64,000 bases of DNA, taken from Microvirga ossetica (GTDB lineage Bacteria; Pseudomonadota; Alphaproteobacteria; Rhizobiales; Beijerinckiaceae). The notes below the pieces were generated by a model, which was given only the letters and a program-made list of their open reading frames with translations, did no database searches and had not been told where the DNA came from. Both the position numbers and the translations under genes were made by a program. The DNA lies in contig NZ_CP016616.1 of the NCBI RefSeq assembly GCF_002741015.1, positions 5,668,501-5,732,500 of the forward strand. Direction: 5' to 3'. Of this stretch, positions 13,721-23,360 are shown piece by piece (position 1 is the first letter of the stretch; the number at the start of each line of letters is the position of its first letter).

Positions 13721-13752
13721 GATCTCCCCGACAGCGGGTAGGAGAACGCACG

Positions 13753-14475
13753 ATGAGAGCCGCAGCCTTCGTCCTTCTCGGGATCATCGGCGCAGGCCCA
13801 GCCCTGGCGCAAGGCGCGGAATGCTCGTTCTACTTCGGTGTCGAGAACCTCGAGGCCGACGATGCCGTCGCGCTTGGGCGGATCAACAAGCTCACTCCGC
13901 GCACCAATTTCGTGAAACCGTCGGTCATCCAGAAGGGCTGTCCGAACGCCAGCGCCGCCTGCAGGGACAAGGCCTATCTCGTTCCCGGCGACGAGGTTGT
14001 CGTCATCGGGAGCGGCGACGCGTTCGTCTGCGCCAGCTACACCGGTGCAAAAGGGCAGGGTACGGAGGGATTTCTGCCGCGAGCGGCGGTGACCCTCGTC
14101 CAGAATCCGCCGCCTGCTCCCCTCGATGGCTGGATCGGGCGATGGCGCGGTAGTCCCGAGCAGGAGATCGTCATCGCGAAAGGTGCCGGTCCGGACGGCC
14201 TGAAGGTCACAGGCGATGCGACCTACGGCGCGCTCGATCCGGAGCGGGTCAAGCGCGGCGCCGTCAATCTCGGCTCACTCGACGGCGAGGCGACCTTGCG
14301 CGGAGGAAACCTGTCCTTCGCCATGGGCGAGAACGGGTCGGTCGCCTTCGACAAGGGCGAGGAATACGATTGCAAGGTCCGGTTGCGTCGCCTCGGGCCG
14401 TACCTGCTCGTCAAGGACAACACCATGTGCGGCGGCATGAACGTCACCTTCACGGGGATCTACCGGCGCCAGTGA
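13753..14475 (+). CDS. Exported hypothetical protein
   Basis: A 240-residue protein with a clear Sec signal peptide (MRAAAFVLLGIIGAGPALA, cleavage after ALA). The mature part has paired cysteines (GAECSFYF, KGCPNASAACRDK, VCASYTG, DCKVRLR, NTMCGG), consistent with disulfides in the periplasm. The middle has an SH3-like feel (YLVPGDEVVVIGSGDAFVCA then GFLPRAAV). The second half ends in a beta-rich GTYRR-type segment often seen in small lipocalin-like domains. I do not recognise a characterised family. GTAGGAGAA precedes the ATG. Confidence 0.7.
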   Translation: MRAAAFVLLGIIGAGPALAQGAECSFYFGVENLEADDAVALGRINKLTPRTNFVKPSVIQKGCPNASAACRDKAYLVPGDEVVVIGSGDAFVCASYTGAKGQGTEGFLPRAAVTLVQNPPPAPLDGWIGRWRGSPEQEIVIAKGAGPDGLKVTGDATYGALDPERVKRGAVNLGSLDGEATLRGGNLSFAMGENGSVAFDKGEEYDCKVRLRRLGPYLLVKDNTMCGGMNVTFTGIYRRQ

Positions 14476-14485
14476 TGGGCCGGTG

Positions 14486-14614
14486 CCATCCCAGGGCCGC
14501 GTAGCGGAGCCCTGATCCATAAGCGCTGACGGTGCAAGAGAATCGAGGCGGATGGTGCCGTGCTTCGTCGATCCGCGTCGCGGTTATGGATCCCCGCCTT
14601 CGCGACGATGACAG
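14486..14614. repeat. Diverged palindromic repeat, family B-like
   Basis: The arms CCATCCCAGGGCCGCGTAGC ... GGATCCCCGCCTTCGCGACG, with GATCCATAAGCGCTGA and GGTTATGGATCCCC inside, resemble the better-preserved elements at 20385 and 46732, where GATCCACG and TATGGATTCC face each other. It separates the exported protein gene from the TRAP terminator. Confidence 0.5.
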
Positions 14615-14640
14615 GCGCGCAATTCACTGCGATCCCAAAC

Positions 14641-14670
14641 AAAAAAGCGGGCCGCGAAGCCCGCCTTTTT
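14641..14670. terminator. Bidirectional rho-independent terminator
   Basis: A run of six A, the stem GCGGGC-CGCGAA-GCCCGC, then C and five T. It works on either strand and lies between the convergent exported-protein gene and the TRAP operon. Confidence 0.85.
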
Positions 14671-14690
14671 CATGTCTCGCACCAACCGCC

Positions 14691-16595
14691 TTACTGAATC
14701 TTCGGCGGCTCGTCGAAGTTCAGCCCAGGGAGGCCCGGGAGGCCGCCCGGCTCATTGCCGGGAGCGCCGAGGCCGGGGAGAAGGAGCTCGTCGAGCTTCT
14801 TTTGCACAGCGGCCGGATCGACGGCAGGGCCCGAGCCTTTGTAGTGCATCACGATACCGGGGAACAGGATCACGATGCCCACCATGATCAGCTGGATGAC
14901 TACAAAGGGCACCGCGCCCCAGTAGATCTGGCCCGTGGTCACCGGCTCCATCTTCTTGCCCGTCAGGCGGTCGATATACGGCACTTTCGGAGCCACGGAG
15001 CGCAGGAAGAACAGGGCGAAGCCGAAGGGCGGGTGCATGAACGAGGTCTGCATGTTCACGCCCAGCATCACGCCGAACCAAATCAGGTCGATGCCGAGCT
15101 TGTCGGCGGCGGGCCCGAGGAGCGGGATGATGATGAAGGCCAGCTCGAAGTAGTCGAGGAAGAAGGCCAGGAAGAACACCAGGATGTTGACGAAGACCAG
15201 GAAGCCGACCTGACCGCCGGGCAACGAGGTGAGCAGGTGCTCGACCCAGATATGCCCGTTCACGCCGTAGAAGGTGAGCGAGAATACGCGGGCGCCGATC
15301 AGGATGAACAGCACGAAGGCCGAGAGCTTCGCGGTCGCTTCGGTCGCCTGGCGCACCAGAGTCCAGTTGAAGCGGGCCGGGTTGTTGTCGAGCTTGCGCT
15401 TGATCGCCGCCAGGATCACCGAGCCCAGCGCACCCATGGCGCCGCCTTCGGTCGGCGTCGCGAGGCCGATGAAGATGGTGCCGAGCACGAGGAAGATCAG
15501 CAGGAGCGGGGGCACCATGACGAAGGTGACCTGCTGCGCCATGTTCGACATCAGGCGAAGGCCGGTGAACCGCTCGACGATGCCGACGACCAGCGCGTAG
15601 ATCGCGCCGGCGAGGATCATCTCCATGGTCAGCGCGAGCGCTTCCCGGCCCTGGTTGTGGAAGACCACGTAGAGACCGACGAGCGCGGCCACCAGGACGG
15701 CGGAGATCACGATGCGCTTGGCGCCGAGCATCTTGTTCATCAGCGCGCAGATGAGCGCCACCACGGTGGCGACGCAGATCGTCAGGATGACGAAGTCGGC
15801 GCCGGCCTTGGTGGCGGTCTGCGAGAGCACGTAGTAGCCGATGAGGCCGGAGAACACGACCAGGACGCCGAGCTGCCACACGCCGCGGGCACCGTCGGGC
15901 TCGCGGAAGCCGATCGCCTCCGGCGGAAGGCCGGGAGCCGATTTCGGGAAGAAGATCGACATCAGCATGACGTAGCCGGCGTAGAGCGCCGTCAGGATCA
16001 GGCCGGGCAGGAACGCACCCTCGTACATGTCGCCCACCGAGCGGCCGAGCTGGTCGGCCATGACGATGAGGACGAGGGAGGGCGGGATGATCTGGGCGAG
16101 CGTGCCCGAGGCCGCGATCACGCCGGAGGCGAGGCGGCGATCGTAGCCGTAACGCAGCATGATCGGCAGCGAGATCAGGCCCATCGAGATCACGGAGGCG
16201 GCCACGACGCCGGTGGTGGCGGCCAGCAGCGCGCCCACGAAGATCACCGCATAGGCGAGGCCGCCGCGCACGGGTCCGAAGAGCTGGCCGATGGTGTCGA
16301 GCAGGTCTTCCGCCATGCCCGAGCGTTCCAGCACCAACCCCATGAAGGTGAAGAACGGGATCGCCAACAGCACCTCGTTCGACATGGTGCCGAAGATGCG
16401 GTCGGGCAGGGCCTGAAGAAGCGGCCAGGAGAGGGTGATGGTCTCAGGTGCGTAGGGAGCGAGCTCCACCGCAACGAAGAAGAACAGCAATCCGTTCGCC
16501 GCAAGCGCGAAGGCAACCGGGTAGCCGAGGAGAAGGAAGACCACGAGCGCCGCGAACATGATCGGCGCGAGGTTCTGGGCAATCAATGCAGCCAT
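14691..16595 (-). CDS. TRAP transporter large permease (DctM family, long form)
   Basis: The ion-coupled membrane subunit of a tripartite ATP-independent periplasmic transporter, with 634 residues from ATG 16595, which is preceded by GGAG. Usual DctM proteins have about 430 residues; this belongs to the long form with extra central helices (about residues 215-330). Diagnostic segments are GLVLERSGMAEDLLDTIG, ATTGVVAASVISMGLISLP and ASGTLAQIIPPSLVLIVMAD in the first half, and FLDYFELAFIIIPLLGP with GVMLGVNMQTSFMHPPFGFA in the second. The Pro/Gly-rich tail is after helix end. The small subunit gene lies 41 nt upstream, but no DctP-type binding protein is in the window, so the substrate is unknown. 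Confidence 0.9.
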   Translation of the reverse strand: MAALIAQNLAPIMFAALVVFLLLGYPVAFALAANGLLFFFVAVELAPYAPETITLSWPLLQALPDRIFGTMSNEVLLAIPFFTFMGLVLERSGMAEDLLDTIGQLFGPVRGGLAYAVIFVGALLAATTGVVAASVISMGLISLPIMLRYGYDRRLASGVIAASGTLAQIIPPSLVLIVMADQLGRSVGDMYEGAFLPGLILTALYAGYVMLMSIFFPKSAPGLPPEAIGFREPDGARGVWQLGVLVVFSGLIGYYVLSQTATKAGADFVILTICVATVVALICALMNKMLGAKRIVISAVLVAALVGLYVVFHNQGREALALTMEMILAGAIYALVVGIVERFTGLRLMSNMAQQVTFVMVPPLLLIFLVLGTIFIGLATPTEGGAMGALGSVILAAIKRKLDNNPARFNWTLVRQATEATAKLSAFVLFILIGARVFSLTFYGVNGHIWVEHLLTSLPGGQVGFLVFVNILVFFLAFFLDYFELAFIIIPLLGPAADKLGIDLIWFGVMLGVNMQTSFMHPPFGFALFFLRSVAPKVPYIDRLTGKKMEPVTTGQIYWGAVPFVVIQLIMVGIVILFPGIVMHYKGSGPAVDPAAVQKKLDELLLPGLGAPGNEPGGLPGLPGLNFDEPPKIQ

Positions 16596-16636
16596 TGATG
16601 AAAACTCCGGAAAACTACGACAGGGCACTCACGCGG

Positions 16637-17260
16637 TCAGCTGATGCCGTCGCCGGGAGGCGTGCCGCCGGTGCCAGGGGTATTGACGGTGCCGATTTCT
16701 TGAATGAGACGCTCGGCCTCGGCTTCGACGCTGTGGCCGCCGGCCTCCTCGTCGACGAGCTGGCCCTTCATGATGGCGACGCGCTTGATCAGCTCGCTCA
16801 TCCATTGGAAGAACATCGAGATGAAGCCGAGGAGGATGAGCCCCTTGGCCGGCCAGATCAGCAGGCCGCCGGCATTGGAGGAGACCTCGCCGGAGCGGAA
16901 GGAGTTGATGAAGTAGGGAATGCACAGCCAGAGCAGCAGCGCCACGAACGGGAACAGGAAGAACAGGTGGCCGAAGACGTCGATGCCGTCGCGGCCCCGC
17001 TTCGAGAGCCTGCTCGAGAGGATGTCGATGCGGATATGCTCGTTGGACCTGAGCGTCCAGGCGGCGCAGAGCATGAACACGGCACCGAACAGGTACCATT
17101 GCAGCTCGAGCCAGGCATTGGACGAGACGCCGAAGACGCGGCGGATGATGGCATTGATCGCGGAGACCAGGATGGCCACCACGATCGCCCACGCGGCGAC
17201 TTTGCCGAGGCGTACGTTGATCGAGTCGATGACACGGGATAGCCCAAGAAGTGCCGTCAC
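16637..17260 (-). CDS. TRAP transporter small permease (DctQ family)
   Basis: A 207-residue protein with four hydrophobic segments. The region NAIIRRVFGVSSNAWLELQW, then YLFGAVFMLCAAWTLRSNEH and IRIDILSSRLS, is the typical DctQ core (E-x-QWY...N-x-H-x-R-x-D). The start is GTG 17260 with a GGGGGGAG site. It is the first gene of a two-gene operon with the large permease. The 289 bp upstream contain no gene for a solute-binding protein. Confidence 0.9.
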   Translation of the reverse strand: MTALLGLSRVIDSINVRLGKVAAWAIVVAILVSAINAIIRRVFGVSSNAWLELQWYLFGAVFMLCAAWTLRSNEHIRIDILSSRLSKRGRDGIDVFGHLFFLFPFVALLLWLCIPYFINSFRSGEVSSNAGGLLIWPAKGLILLGFISMFFQWMSELIKRVAIMKGQLVDEEAGGHSVEAEAERLIQEIGTVNTPGTGGTPPGDGIS

Positions 17261-17549
17261 CTGTCTCCCCCCTTAGAACCTGTTGGTTGAATGTTGTGGC
17301 CTAGCTATCGAACTTGGGGCGGCGTCGCTAGAGCCGTTTTAGTCTAAAGCAAGGTTTGCGGCGTCAGTAGCGGGGAAATTTTCGTGCCGCAAGGTAGGTC
17401 CCTGTTAAAAGTTTAGGCAGTCCAAAGCTTTGGATCCTAACGGAAACTTGCGGGCTCCCGACCTAGGCCATAGGGCTCCCGCCAATACCATACAGCTTGG
17501 CTTTTCCAGCTTTGAACGATTATAAATCTCCCTGTTCAGGAGATCCATC
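17261..17549. other. Non-coding gap between dctQ and nnrU
   Basis: This divergent intergenic space is somewhat AT-richer than its surroundings. I see no gene, repeat-family member or convincing terminator in it. AGGAG at 17538-17542 is the ribosome site of the NnrU gene. Promoters for both operons must lie here, but I cannot pick them with confidence. Confidence 0.5.
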
Positions 17550-18140
17550 GTGACGCTGCTCGTTCTTGGCCTTGTGATTTTTCTCGGCATGCATTGCTTC
17601 AGCATGGCAAGGGCGAGCCGGGCCGCGCTGATCGAACGGGTCGGGGAGGGCGCCTACAAGGGGATCTATTCCCTGCTGTCCGTGGTCGGCATCGTCCTGA
17701 TCGCCGTCGGCTACGGCCAGTACCGCGCCGGCGGCTATATCCCGGTCTGGGATCCGCCGGTCTGGACCCGCCACCTAGCGCTTCTCCTGGTCTGGATCGC
17801 CTTCGTCTGCGTCGCCGCGGCCTATCTGCCGGGTCGCATCAAGGCAAGGCTCAAGCACCCGATGCTCGCCGGCGTAAAGATCTGGGCGCTCGCCCATCTC
17901 CTCGCCAACGGCGATCTCGGCTCGATCCTGCTCTTCGGCTCCATCCTCGCCTGGGCGGTCGTTGCCCGCATCAGCGTCAAGCGCCGCGATGTGGCGGCCC
18001 AGCACAGCGGGACGGCGGCGCCGGCAGGCTGGCGCAACGACATTCTGGCCGTCGTCATCGGCACGGCGATCTATCTCGCCTTCGTCTTCTGGCTCCATCC
18101 CTGGCTGATCGGCGTGCCGGTGCTGCCCATGCGGGCATGA
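17550..18140 (+). CDS. NnrU family membrane protein
   Basis: A 196-residue integral membrane protein starting at GTG 17550. The opening LLVLGLVIFLGMHCFSMARA and the block VGEGAYKGIYSLLSVVGIVL are typical of NnrU, as are ARLKHPMLAGVKIWALAHLL and ANGDLGSILLFGSILAWAV. Family members were named for a role in nitric-oxide/nitrite metabolism, but many genomes carry them without denitrification genes, and none is seen here. It is a single gene, followed by a hairpin repeat. Confidence 0.85.
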   Translation: MTLLVLGLVIFLGMHCFSMARASRAALIERVGEGAYKGIYSLLSVVGIVLIAVGYGQYRAGGYIPVWDPPVWTRHLALLLVWIAFVCVAAAYLPGRIKARLKHPMLAGVKIWALAHLLANGDLGSILLFGSILAWAVVARISVKRRDVAAQHSGTAAPAGWRNDILAVVIGTAIYLAFVFWLHPWLIGVPVLPMRA

Positions 18141-18170
18141 AACCTCTCGCCATGTGCGGGCCTCTATGCT

Positions 18171-18283
18171 AGCGCATCGAGCGGAAAAGTGGGTCCGGTT
18201 TTCAGCACTATCGATGCGCTCATGGATGAAGAAGCATCGGATGGTCCCAAAAGTGGGTTCCACTTTTGGGTCCGATGCTTTAA
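18171..18283. repeat. Palindromic hairpin element, family F
   Basis: The core at 18233-18279 is AGCATCGGA, then CCCAAAAGTGGG facing CACTTTTGGG, then TCCGATGCT, a near-perfect hairpin. A related half (GCGGAAAAGTGGGTCCGGTT) precedes it from about 18180. Elements with this AAAAGTGG/CCACTTTT core are widespread in Rhizobiales intergenic regions. It lies between NnrU and the YfgM-like gene. Confidence 0.7.
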
Positions 18284-18331
18284 CGACCCGCTTCGATTGC
18301 AGGAGGCGGCTCGACGGCCGCGAAGAGTTTT

Positions 18332-19006
18332 ATGGCCCCGAACGACGAGTTCATTCGCGAAGTCGACGAGGAATATCGCCGCGACAAGATCGCCCAGATC
18401 TGGCAGCGCTACAACGGCATCATCGTCGGCGTGATCGTGCTGGTCGTGGCCTCCGTCGGCGGCTGGCGCTTCTGGCAGCACATGCAGGAGACCCGCGCGC
18501 AGGAAGCCGCCACGCGCTACGAGGAGGCCCTGCGCCTCTCCTCGGAGGACAAGGGCCAGGAGGCGCAGGCCGCCTTCGAGACCGTCCTCAAGGAGGATGG
18601 CGGCACGGGCTATGCCATGCTCGCCCGCTTCCGCCTCGCCGGCGAGCTCGGCCGGCAGAACGCGGAGAACGGCGCCTCCGCCTTCGACGCACTCGCCGCC
18701 GACGCCTCGGTGCCTGCGCTCTGGAAGGATCTCGCCCGTCTTCGCGCCGCATGGCTGCGCCTCGACACGGCTGAAGCTGCCCCCCTGCGGCAGGCCGTCG
18801 AGCCGCTCGCAGTACCCACCAATGCCTGGCGCCATTCCGCTCGGGAACTCTTAGGCTTGTCCGGCCTTAAGGCCGGTGACATGGATTATGCCGGCCGCTG
18901 GTTCGACCAGATCGCAGCCGACCGCGAGACGCCGGCAGCGCTCAGGCAGCGCCTTGCCGTCTACACTGCGCTCGTGGCGGGCGGTCCGGTTCAGGTGACG
19001 CAGTAG
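18332..19006 (+). CDS. YfgM-like tetratricopeptide membrane protein
   Basis: A 224-residue protein with a cytoplasmic N-terminus ([20 protein letters not shown]), one transmembrane segment ([19 protein letters not shown]) and a periplasmic helical domain of TPR-like repeats. This is the layout of YfgM (TPR_21 family), an ancillary factor at the SecYEG translocon that cooperates with periplasmic chaperones. It sits 17 nt upstream of der, and the yfgM-(bamB)-der order is widely conserved; here bamB is missing between them. It is probably co-transcribed with der. Confidence 0.8.
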   Translation: MAPNDEFIREVDEEYRRDKIAQIWQRYNGIIVGVIVLVVASVGGWRFWQHMQETRAQEAATRYEEALRLSSEDKGQEAQAAFETVLKEDGGTGYAMLARFRLAGELGRQNAENGASAFDALAADASVPALWKDLARLRAAWLRLDTAEAAPLRQAVEPLAVPTNAWRHSARELLGLSGLKAGDMDYAGRWFDQIAADRETPAALRQRLAVYTALVAGGPVQVTQ

Positions 19007-19023
19007 GACAGATAGGACAGGAC

Positions 19024-20370
19024 ATGACGGCGACCGTCGCCATTGTCGGGCGGCCGAATGTCGGCAAATCGACTCTCTTCAATCGTCTCGTCGGCAAGAA
19101 GCTGGCGCTGGTGGACGACCGGCCGGGCGTGACCCGCGACCGGCGCGAGGGCGAGGCGCGCCTCGGCGACCTCGAATTCCGCATCGTCGACACGGCGGGC
19201 CTGGAGGAAGCGACGGAAGAATCGCTCCTCGGCCGCATGCGCGCGCAGACGGAGGCCGCCATCGGCGATGCCGACGTGATCCTCTTCGTGATCGATGCCC
19301 GCGTCGGGATTCTCCCCGCCGACCGGCCCTTCGCCGAGATGGTGCGCCGCTCCGGCAAGCCCGTGATCCTCATCGCCAACAAGGCCGAGGGCGGCGCCGG
19401 CATGGCCGGGGCCTACGATGCCTTCTCGCTCGGCTTGGGAGATCCGGTCCCGCTCTCCGCCGAGCATGGCGAGGGCCTGGCCGACCTCTTCGAGGCGCTG
19501 ATGCCCTTCTTCCCCGATCCCAACGAGGACGAGGAGGAAGAGGACGACCCGAACAAGCCGCTGCAGGTCGCCATCGTCGGGCGCCCCAACGCCGGAAAGT
19601 CCACGCTGATCAACCGCATGGTCGGCGAGGATCGCCTGCTCACCGGCCCGGAGGCCGGCATCACCCGCGATTCCATCTCGCTCGATTGGGAATGGCGCGG
19701 ACGCACGATCAAGCTCTTCGACACCGCGGGCCTGCGCAAGCGCGCCCGGGTCGAGGACAAGCTCGAAAAGCTCTCCGTCGCCGATGCGCTGCGCGCCGTG
19801 CGCTTCGCCGAGGTGGTGGTCGTGCTGCTCGACGCCACGATCCCGTTCGAGAAGCAGGACCTGTCCATCGTCGACCTGGTGGAGCAGGAGGGCCGCGCCC
19901 TCGTCATCGGTCTCAACAAATGGGACCTCGTCGCCGACCAGAAGGGCCTGCTCGCGGACCTGAAGGAGAAGGCCTCCCGCCTGCTGCCGCAGGTGCGCGG
20001 CGCGCCGGTCGTCCCCCTGTCGGGCCTCGCCGGCAGCGGCATCGATCCGCTCATGAAGGCGGTTCTCCACGTCTACGAGAAGTGGAACACTCGCATCTCG
20101 ACGGCTCGGCTCAACCAATGGCTCAGCGAGGCGCTGGAAACCAACCCGCCGCCCGCCGTGTCGGGCCGCCGGATCAAGATCCGCTACATGACGCAGATCA
20201 AAGCGCGCCCGCCGCATTTCGCGGTGTTCGGCAACCAGCTCGACGCCCTGCCGAAGAGCTACACCCGCTACATGGTCAACAGCATCCGCGAAGCCTTCGA
20301 CCTTCCCGGCACGCCGATCCGCGTGTCGCTGCGCACGGGCGACAATCCGTTCGACAAGGGGCGGAAGTAG
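19024..20370 (+). CDS. der: Ribosome biogenesis GTPase Der (EngA)
   Basis: A 448-residue protein with the unmistakable double GTPase architecture: P-loops [12 protein letters not shown] near residue 9 and [14 protein letters not shown] near residue 185, each with its own DTAG ([16 protein letters not shown]) and NKxD-type motif (ANKAEG, LNKWDL). An acidic linker of mostly Glu/Asp joins the two domains, and a KH-like domain closes the protein. Der acts in 50S subunit assembly. In the first domain the specificity motif reads NKAEG rather than NKxD, a common variation in alphaproteobacteria. Confidence 0.97.
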   Translation: MTATVAIVGRPNVGKSTLFNRLVGKKLALVDDRPGVTRDRREGEARLGDLEFRIVDTAGLEEATEESLLGRMRAQTEAAIGDADVILFVIDARVGILPADRPFAEMVRRSGKPVILIANKAEGGAGMAGAYDAFSLGLGDPVPLSAEHGEGLADLFEALMPFFPDPNEDEEEEDDPNKPLQVAIVGRPNAGKSTLINRMVGEDRLLTGPEAGITRDSISLDWEWRGRTIKLFDTAGLRKRARVEDKLEKLSVADALRAVRFAEVVVVLLDATIPFEKQDLSIVDLVEQEGRALVIGLNKWDLVADQKGLLADLKEKASRLLPQVRGAPVVPLSGLAGSGIDPLMKAVLHVYEKWNTRISTARLNQWLSEALETNPPPAVSGRRIKIRYMTQIKARPPHFAVFGNQLDALPKSYTRYMVNSIREAFDLPGTPIRVSLRTGDNPFDKGRK

Positions 20371-20384
20371 GCTTCGCGACCCGC

Positions 20385-20483
20385 TGTCATCCCCGGCGGC
20401 CCGCAGGGCCGGGAAGGGGATCCACGATCGGGCTCAGCGTTATGGATTCCCTTCCCCTCCGCTGCGCTCCGGCCGGGAATGAC
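20385..20483. repeat. Dispersed palindromic repeat, family B
   Basis: An imperfect palindrome beginning GTCATCCCCGGCGGCCCGCA and ending CGCTCCGGCCGGGAATGAC, with GGGAAGGGGATCCACGATCG opposite GTTATGGATTCCCTTCCCCT. The element at 46732-46826 is nearly identical over its second half. It separates the convergent der and ABC transporter genes. Confidence 0.8.
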
Positions 20484-20503
20484 ACTTCGGCGTCAGCGCG
20501 GGC

Positions 20504-22360
20504 TCACCGATACCCTGAGGCCTGCAGCTCGAAGAGCTCGGCGTAGCGTCCGCCCGAGGCGACGAGGTCCTCGTGCGCGCCGGCCTCGGCCACGCGCCCG
20601 TTCTCCAAAACGAGAATCCGGTCGGCCATGCGCACGGTCGAGAAGCGATGCGAGATCAGGATCGCCGTCTTGCCGCGGCTGAGATCCCGGAAGCGCTGGA
20701 ACACCTCGTATTCGGCGCGGGCATCGAGGGCGGCGGTGGGCTCGTCGAGGATCAGCACGTCGGCCTCGCGCATATAGGCTCGCGCGATGGCGATCTTCTG
20801 CCACTCGCCGCCGGAGAGGTCCGCGCCCTCGTTGAAGCGCTTTCCCAGCGGCTGGTCGTAGCCCTGGGGCAGGCGAGCGATCACCGGGTCCGCGAGGCTG
20901 CGCTCCGCTGCGGAGCGGATGCGGCCGCGATCCTCCGACGCTTCGATGCGGCCCGCGCCGATATTCTCGGCGGCCGTGAAGTGGAAGCGGACGAAGTCCT
21001 GGAAGATCACGCCGATCTCGCTTCTGAGATCCGCGAGGTCGTAGTCGCGCAGATCCCTGCCGTCGAGAAGGATGCGCCCCTCGGTCGGGTCGTAGAGCCG
21101 GGCGATCAGCTTCACGATGGTGGTCTTGCCGGCGCCGTTCTCGCCCACCAGCGCCACGACCTCGCCGGCCCGGATCGTCAGGTTGAGATGGCGCACCGCC
21201 CATTGCTCGGAATCCGGGTAGCGGAAGCCGACATTCTCGAACGTGATGCCCGACCGCAGCGGGCGCGGAAACGGCAGCGCCTTCGGCCGCGACGTGATGG
21301 TGGGCTGGATCTCGAAGAACGAGAACAGGTCGTCGAGATAGAGCGCCTGGCCGGCGATCTGCGAGAAGCCGAGGAGCAAGCCTTCGAGCAGGCTCCGCAG
21401 CCGCAGGAACGAGCCGGTCAGGAAGGTCAGGTCGCCGATGCTGAAATCGCCGCGCACGGTCTGCCAGACGACGAGGGCATAGGCGAGATAATAGGCGAGC
21501 GTCGCGAGCGCCGCGAACAGCCCGCCCCACGCGGCGCGGCGGATCGCGAGCTGGCGGTTGTCGCCATACATGCGCCCGGCGAAGCGGCTGAACCTGTCGA
21601 CCAGGAATGGGCCGAGGCCGAAGAGCTTGATCTCCTTCGCGGTCTCGACGCTCGAGCCGAGATAGCGGATGTAATCGAGCTGCCTTCGCTCCGGCGTGCG
21701 GAAATAATTGAGCCGGTAGCCCTGTGCATTGAAATGCACCTCGCCGAGAAAGGCCGGCAGCAGGGCGAGCACGATCAGCCCGAGCAGCCACGGCGCATAA
21801 GCCGCAAGCCCCACCGCGAGGGACAGGATGGTGAGGATGTCCTGGACCTGTCCGAAGAGCTGCGTCAGCAGCGTGGTGCGGCCGGTGACCTGCCGGCGCG
21901 CCCGGTCGAGCCGGTCCTGCTGGTCGCTGCTCTCGAATTGCTCGAGGTCGAGGGTGGCGGCCTGCTCCATGAGACGTACGCTGGCGAAATTGCTGTAGCG
22001 CTCGGCGAGCAGGCTGTCGACGAGGGAGCTTGCCCGGCCGAGAAGGTCGGTCGCGATGGCGAGCATGGCCTCCACCACGACAAGGCCGCCCAGCAGGTTG
22101 AGCCGGCCGCTCGCGAGCCAGTCGCCGAGGCTCGGGCCGGCGGAAGCCATCTGGGTCTGGGCGACGACCTCGTCGATGATGAGCTTGCCCACATAGAGCA
22201 TCAGGATCGGAATCGCCGCCCGGCCGAGCCGCAGCCCGAGGCTTGCCGCCGTAAGCGAGGGGCTCGCCTGCCACACGAGCCGGAACAGGGCGGGCAGATG
22301 ACGAAGCGCGCCGACCCGCTCGCGCAGGGACAGGTTCGGGACGAGAGCTGAATGGACCAT
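20504..22360 (-). CDS. ABC transporter, fused permease and ATP-binding protein
   Basis: A 618-residue half-transporter with a six-helix membrane domain (about residues 40-330) followed by an ATPase domain. The nucleotide-binding motifs are complete: Walker A GENGAGKT at 406-413, Q-loop FQDF, signature LSGGEWQK at 515-522, Walker B VLILDE at 535-540 with the catalytic Glu, and switch His571 (ISHRFST). It would act as a homodimer in the inner membrane. The membrane domain resembles MsbA-like exporters only loosely; substrate is unknown. It stands alone. Confidence 0.88.
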   Translation of the reverse strand: MVHSALVPNLSLRERVGALRHLPALFRLVWQASPSLTAASLGLRLGRAAIPILMLYVGKLIIDEVVAQTQMASAGPSLGDWLASGRLNLLGGLVVVEAMLAIATDLLGRASSLVDSLLAERYSNFASVRLMEQAATLDLEQFESSDQQDRLDRARRQVTGRTTLLTQLFGQVQDILTILSLAVGLAAYAPWLLGLIVLALLPAFLGEVHFNAQGYRLNYFRTPERRQLDYIRYLGSSVETAKEIKLFGLGPFLVDRFSRFAGRMYGDNRQLAIRRAAWGGLFAALATLAYYLAYALVVWQTVRGDFSIGDLTFLTGSFLRLRSLLEGLLLGFSQIAGQALYLDDLFSFFEIQPTITSRPKALPFPRPLRSGITFENVGFRYPDSEQWAVRHLNLTIRAGEVVALVGENGAGKTTIVKLIARLYDPTEGRILLDGRDLRDYDLADLRSEIGVIFQDFVRFHFTAAENIGAGRIEASEDRGRIRSAAERSLADPVIARLPQGYDQPLGKRFNEGADLSGGEWQKIAIARAYMREADVLILDEPTAALDARAEYEVFQRFRDLSRGKTAILISHRFSTVRMADRILVLENGRVAEAGAHEDLVASGGRYAELFELQASGYR

Positions 22361-22401
22361 GGGCTAAAGATGGGAACCCATGGCCCTGCCGTCGAGGATG
22401 G

Positions 22402-23307
22402 CTAACGGGCTCGGGCTGCCGTCGCCTGAGGCTTAGCGAACTGAGGCTTGGCGAAATGCTTGGCGCCGACCACGCAGGCGATCACGGCGAGGTTGACCGC
22501 GATCATCGCCCAGCCGACGGTTTCCTTCAGGAGCAGGGCCGCCAAGAGCAGGCCGAAGAAGGGCTGCAGCAATTGCAGCTGCGAGACGCCGGCAACGCCG
22601 CCGAGCGCCAGGCCGCGATACCAGAAGACGAAGCCGATCAGCATCGAGAACAGGGAGACATAGGCAAGGCCCCACCAGGCGGGCATGCCGATGCCGCTCC
22701 ACGAGCCGGGCAGGTTGAGGAGCATGAACCCGGCGGTCAGCGGCAAGGAGAGAACCAGCGCCCAGGAGATGACCTACCAGCCGCCGAGCGTGCGCGCGAG
22801 CTTCGCCCCCTCCGCGTAGCCGAGCCCGCAGAGCAGGATGGCGGCGATCATGAGCAGGCTGCCGATGGGAGAGATCGAGGAGCCCTGAAGCAGGGCGAAG
22901 CCGGCGACGAAGGCCGCGCCCAACCCGGAGAAGAGCCAGAAGGCGGGCTGCGGGTGCTCGCCGCCGCGCAGGATGCCGAAGATCGCGGTCGCGAGCGGCA
23001 GCAGGCCGACGAAGATGATGGAATTGGCGGTGGTGATGTGCTGCAGGGCAAGCGCCGTCAGCAGCGGGAAGCCGATCACCACGCCGAGCGAGACGATTGC
23101 GAGCGAGGGCAGGTCGCGCCATGCGGGGGGCTTCTGGCGCAGGGCGAGCAGCAGCGCGAGGCCGAGGAGGCCGGCGATGGTCGCCCGCGCCAGCGTCAGG
23201 AACAGCGGATCGATGTCAAGCACGGCGACCCGCGTCGCCGGCAGGGAGCCGCTGAAGATCAGCACCCCGATGAATCCGCTGATCCAGCCCTCTGTCGTCC
23301 TGTCCAT
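22402..23307 (-). pseudogene. EamA/DMT family permease broken by an amber codon
   Basis: Two open stretches in the same reading frame encode the N-terminal 177 and the C-terminal 114-plus residues of one EamA (drug/metabolite transporter) permease of about 300 residues. They are parted only by a TAG at 22774-22776 (complement). The context is LARTLGGW-stop-VISWALVLSLPLTAGF, where family members have a glutamine, so a single C-to-T change (CAG to TAG) explains it. The helices before and after continue normally, and no frame shift is present. It could be a recent pseudogene, a sequencing error or a suppressed codon. The divergent MocR-type gene is its likely regulator. Confidence 0.8.
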
Positions 23308-23360
23308 AGGCCGCCTCCTTTCCGTCCCGATTACGCCCGAGCCGCCTGGATTTTCCAGGC

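Noticed and set aside
14532..16598. A 688-codon plus-strand frame opposite the TRAP permease
   Set aside because: Highly charged His/Asp/Arg-rich antisense translation of a hydrophobic protein, with no recognisable domain.
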